Positions 31,384 to 32,788 of a stretch of DNA of 32,788 nt are shown piece after piece. This DNA is from Streptomyces graminilatus (GTDB lineage Bacteria > Actinomycetota > Actinomycetes > Streptomycetales > Streptomycetaceae). A program made the position numbers and the translations under genes. Position 1 is the first letter of the stretch; every line of letters begins with the position of its first letter. The stretch lies in NCBI RefSeq assembly GCF_001418565.1, contig NZ_LIQQ01000146.1, positions 1 through 32,788 on the forward strand. Reading direction: 5' to 3'. Below the pieces are notes generated by a model, which saw only the letters and a list, made by a program, of their open reading frames with translations, did no database searches and was not told where the DNA came from.

Positions 31384-32745
31384 ATGTCTGTCTCCACCCT
31401 TGCCGCCGACCGCACCCTTTGCGCCCCGCTGCCCGTTCTGGGCCGTGATGTCACCGTCCCGCTCGTGACCGGCGGCGAGGTCACCTACGCGGCCCTCGAC
31501 TACGCCGCCAGCGCGCCCGCGCTCCAGCGGGTCTGGGACGACGTGGCCGCGTACGCGCCCTACTACGGCAGCGTGCACCGGGGAGCCGGATACCTCTCCC
31601 AGCTGTCGACGGACCTCTTCGAGAACGCCCGCAGGACGGTCGCCGAGTTCCTGGACTGCCGCGCCGACGACCAGCTCGTCTTCACCCGGTCCACCACCGA
31701 CTCCCTCAACCTCCTCGCCGCCGCCCTCCCCGACGGCTGCCAGGTCTTCGTCTTCGAGACCGAGCACCACGCCTCCCTGCTGCCCTGGCAAAACGCCCAG
31801 GTCACCTACCTCGACGCCCCGCGCACCCCCGAGCAGGCCGTGGCCACCCTCCGGGAGGCCCTCGCCGCCCGTGACCCTCAGGGCCCGGCCCTCGTCTGCG
31901 TCACCGGCGCCTCCAACGTCACCGGCGAGCTGTGGCCCGTACGGGAGCTGGCCGCCGCCGCCCACTCGCACGGTGCCCGGATCGTCCTGGACGCCGCCCA
32001 GCTCGCCCCGCACCACCCGGTCTCCGTCCAGGAGCTGGACGTCGACTGGGTCGCCTTCTCCGGGCACAAGCTGTACGCGCCCTTCGGCTCCGGCGTCCTG
32101 GCCGGCCGCGCCGACTGGCTGCGCGCCGCCGACCCGTACCTCGCCGGTGGCGGCGCCAGCCGCAAGGTCACGCGGCGCGCGGACGGGGGCGTGGACGTGG
32201 AGTGGCACGACACCGCCGCCCGGCACGAGGCCGGGTCGCCGAACGTCATCGGCGCCTACTCGATCGCCGCCGCCTGCAAGGCCCTCACAGAGGCCGGGTT
32301 CGATTCGCTGGTGGCTCGGGAGCAGCACCTGATCGACACCGTTCGGGCGGGGCTGGCGGAGGTGCCCGAGGTCAGGGTTCTCTCGCTGTTCGGTGACGAC
32401 GCCCCGCGCGTCGGCGTCATCTCGTTCGTCGTCGAGGGGTGGAACAGCTCGCACTTCGCCGCGGCGCTCTCCGCGGAGTACGGGATCGGGGTGCGGGACG
32501 GGCTGTTCTGCGCGCATCCGCTGGTGCGGACGCTGCTGGGCAGTGAGCCGCGGACGCAGGGGGAGTGCGGTGCCCCCGAGGCGGCTCCCGGGGAGAAGTC
32601 GCTCAACGCCATCCGGGTGAGCTTCGGTGCGGGCACCCCGGACGAGCACGTCGAGCGGTTCGTGGGCGCGGTGAAGGAGCTTGTGCGGGACGGGGCGAAG
32701 TGGCGGTACCGGACGGAGGACGGGCGCTGCGTTCCGGCGGTCTGA
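31384..32745 (+). CDS. Class V PLP-dependent enzyme, cysteine desulfurase/SufS-like
   Basis: The 453-aa product has the class V aminotransferase fold: TEHHASLLPW, GASNVTGELWP, VLDAAQLAPHH and the PLP lysine Lys229 in VAFSGHKLYAPFGSG. Near the C-terminus IGVRDGLFCAHPLV places Cys376 where SufS-type desulfurases have R-x-G-x-x-C. It may therefore be a cysteine desulfurase or a related C-S lyase. The SAM-IV-type riboswitch upstream ties expression to methionine/SAM status, favouring a sulfur amino acid role. ATG 31384 follows GGGAG. There is no Suf partner gene in the window. The last 43 bases of the window show no gene. Confidence 0.92.
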   Translation: MSVSTLAADRTLCAPLPVLGRDVTVPLVTGGEVTYAALDYAASAPALQRVWDDVAAYAPYYGSVHRGAGYLSQLSTDLFENARRTVAEFLDCRADDQLVFTRSTTDSLNLLAAALPDGCQVFVFETEHHASLLPWQNAQVTYLDAPRTPEQAVATLREALAARDPQGPALVCVTGASNVTGELWPVRELAAAAHSHGARIVLDAAQLAPHHPVSVQELDVDWVAFSGHKLYAPFGSGVLAGRADWLRAADPYLAGGGASRKVTRRADGGVDVEWHDTAARHEAGSPNVIGAYSIAAACKALTEAGFDSLVAREQHLIDTVRAGLAEVPEVRVLSLFGDDAPRVGVISFVVEGWNSSHFAAALSAEYGIGVRDGLFCAHPLVRTLLGSEPRTQGECGAPEAAPGEKSLNAIRVSFGAGTPDEHVERFVGAVKELVRDGAKWRYRTEDGRCVPAV

Positions 32746-32788
32746 GGCCCAGTAGTTTCCTCGCCCCCGCCGCCCCTACCCGTCCCGT

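Overview
The window is high-GC actinobacterial DNA, almost certainly a Streptomyces chromosome. The evidence is strong G/C bias at third codon positions on both strands, many GTG starts, the actinobacterial bcc-aa3 respiratory gene set, DUF397/XRE pairs, and a SAM-IV-type riboswitch. I found no tRNA, rRNA, CRISPR array, transposase or integrase.

Left part (1-9453): a partial cobalamin gene (adenosylcobinamide kinase fused behind a metallo-beta-lactamase-like domain), a 71-aa conserved protein, a SAM methyltransferase overlapping a DUF3043 membrane protein, and then an envelope-stress block. That block is pspA, pspAA, a NarL-type histidine kinase, its LuxR-type response regulator and a SwrC/AcrB-like RND permease. 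The pspA upstream region and the RND upstream region share a TAGGGARTAGG sequence, which suggests a common regulator, most simply the response regulator encoded between them.

Accessory block (9465-13313): a DUF397 protein with its XRE/DUF5753 regulator, two proteins of unknown function, and an AAA ATPase with a C-terminal DUF234-like region carrying a PD-(D/E)XK-like D...E-x-K signature. A 15-bp perfect inverted repeat in AT-rich DNA lies at the ATPase start.

Fe-S/sulfur block (13365-20003): nadA and erpA diverge from a region with three CGTC-N5-GACG sites. They are followed by a membrane-anchored protein of unknown function, a small hypothetical protein, a PfkB-family kinase, and a cysteine desulfurase fused to a TusA domain.

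Respiratory block (20366-29830): ctaC-ctaD-ctaF (aa3 oxidase), then an L,D-transpeptidase lipoprotein and an atypical receiver protein inserted in the cluster, then ctaE and qcrC-qcrA-qcrB (cytochrome bcc). Most junctions are 4-base start/stop overlaps, so the subunits are translationally coupled and probably build the bcc-aa3 supercomplex.

Right end (29926-32788): trpD, a stem-loop, a SAM-IV-type riboswitch leader and a class V PLP enzyme resembling cysteine desulfurases. Four copies of a GC-rich intergenic repeat (about 1161, 18574, 20048 and 24899) sit between genes, three of them between convergent genes.
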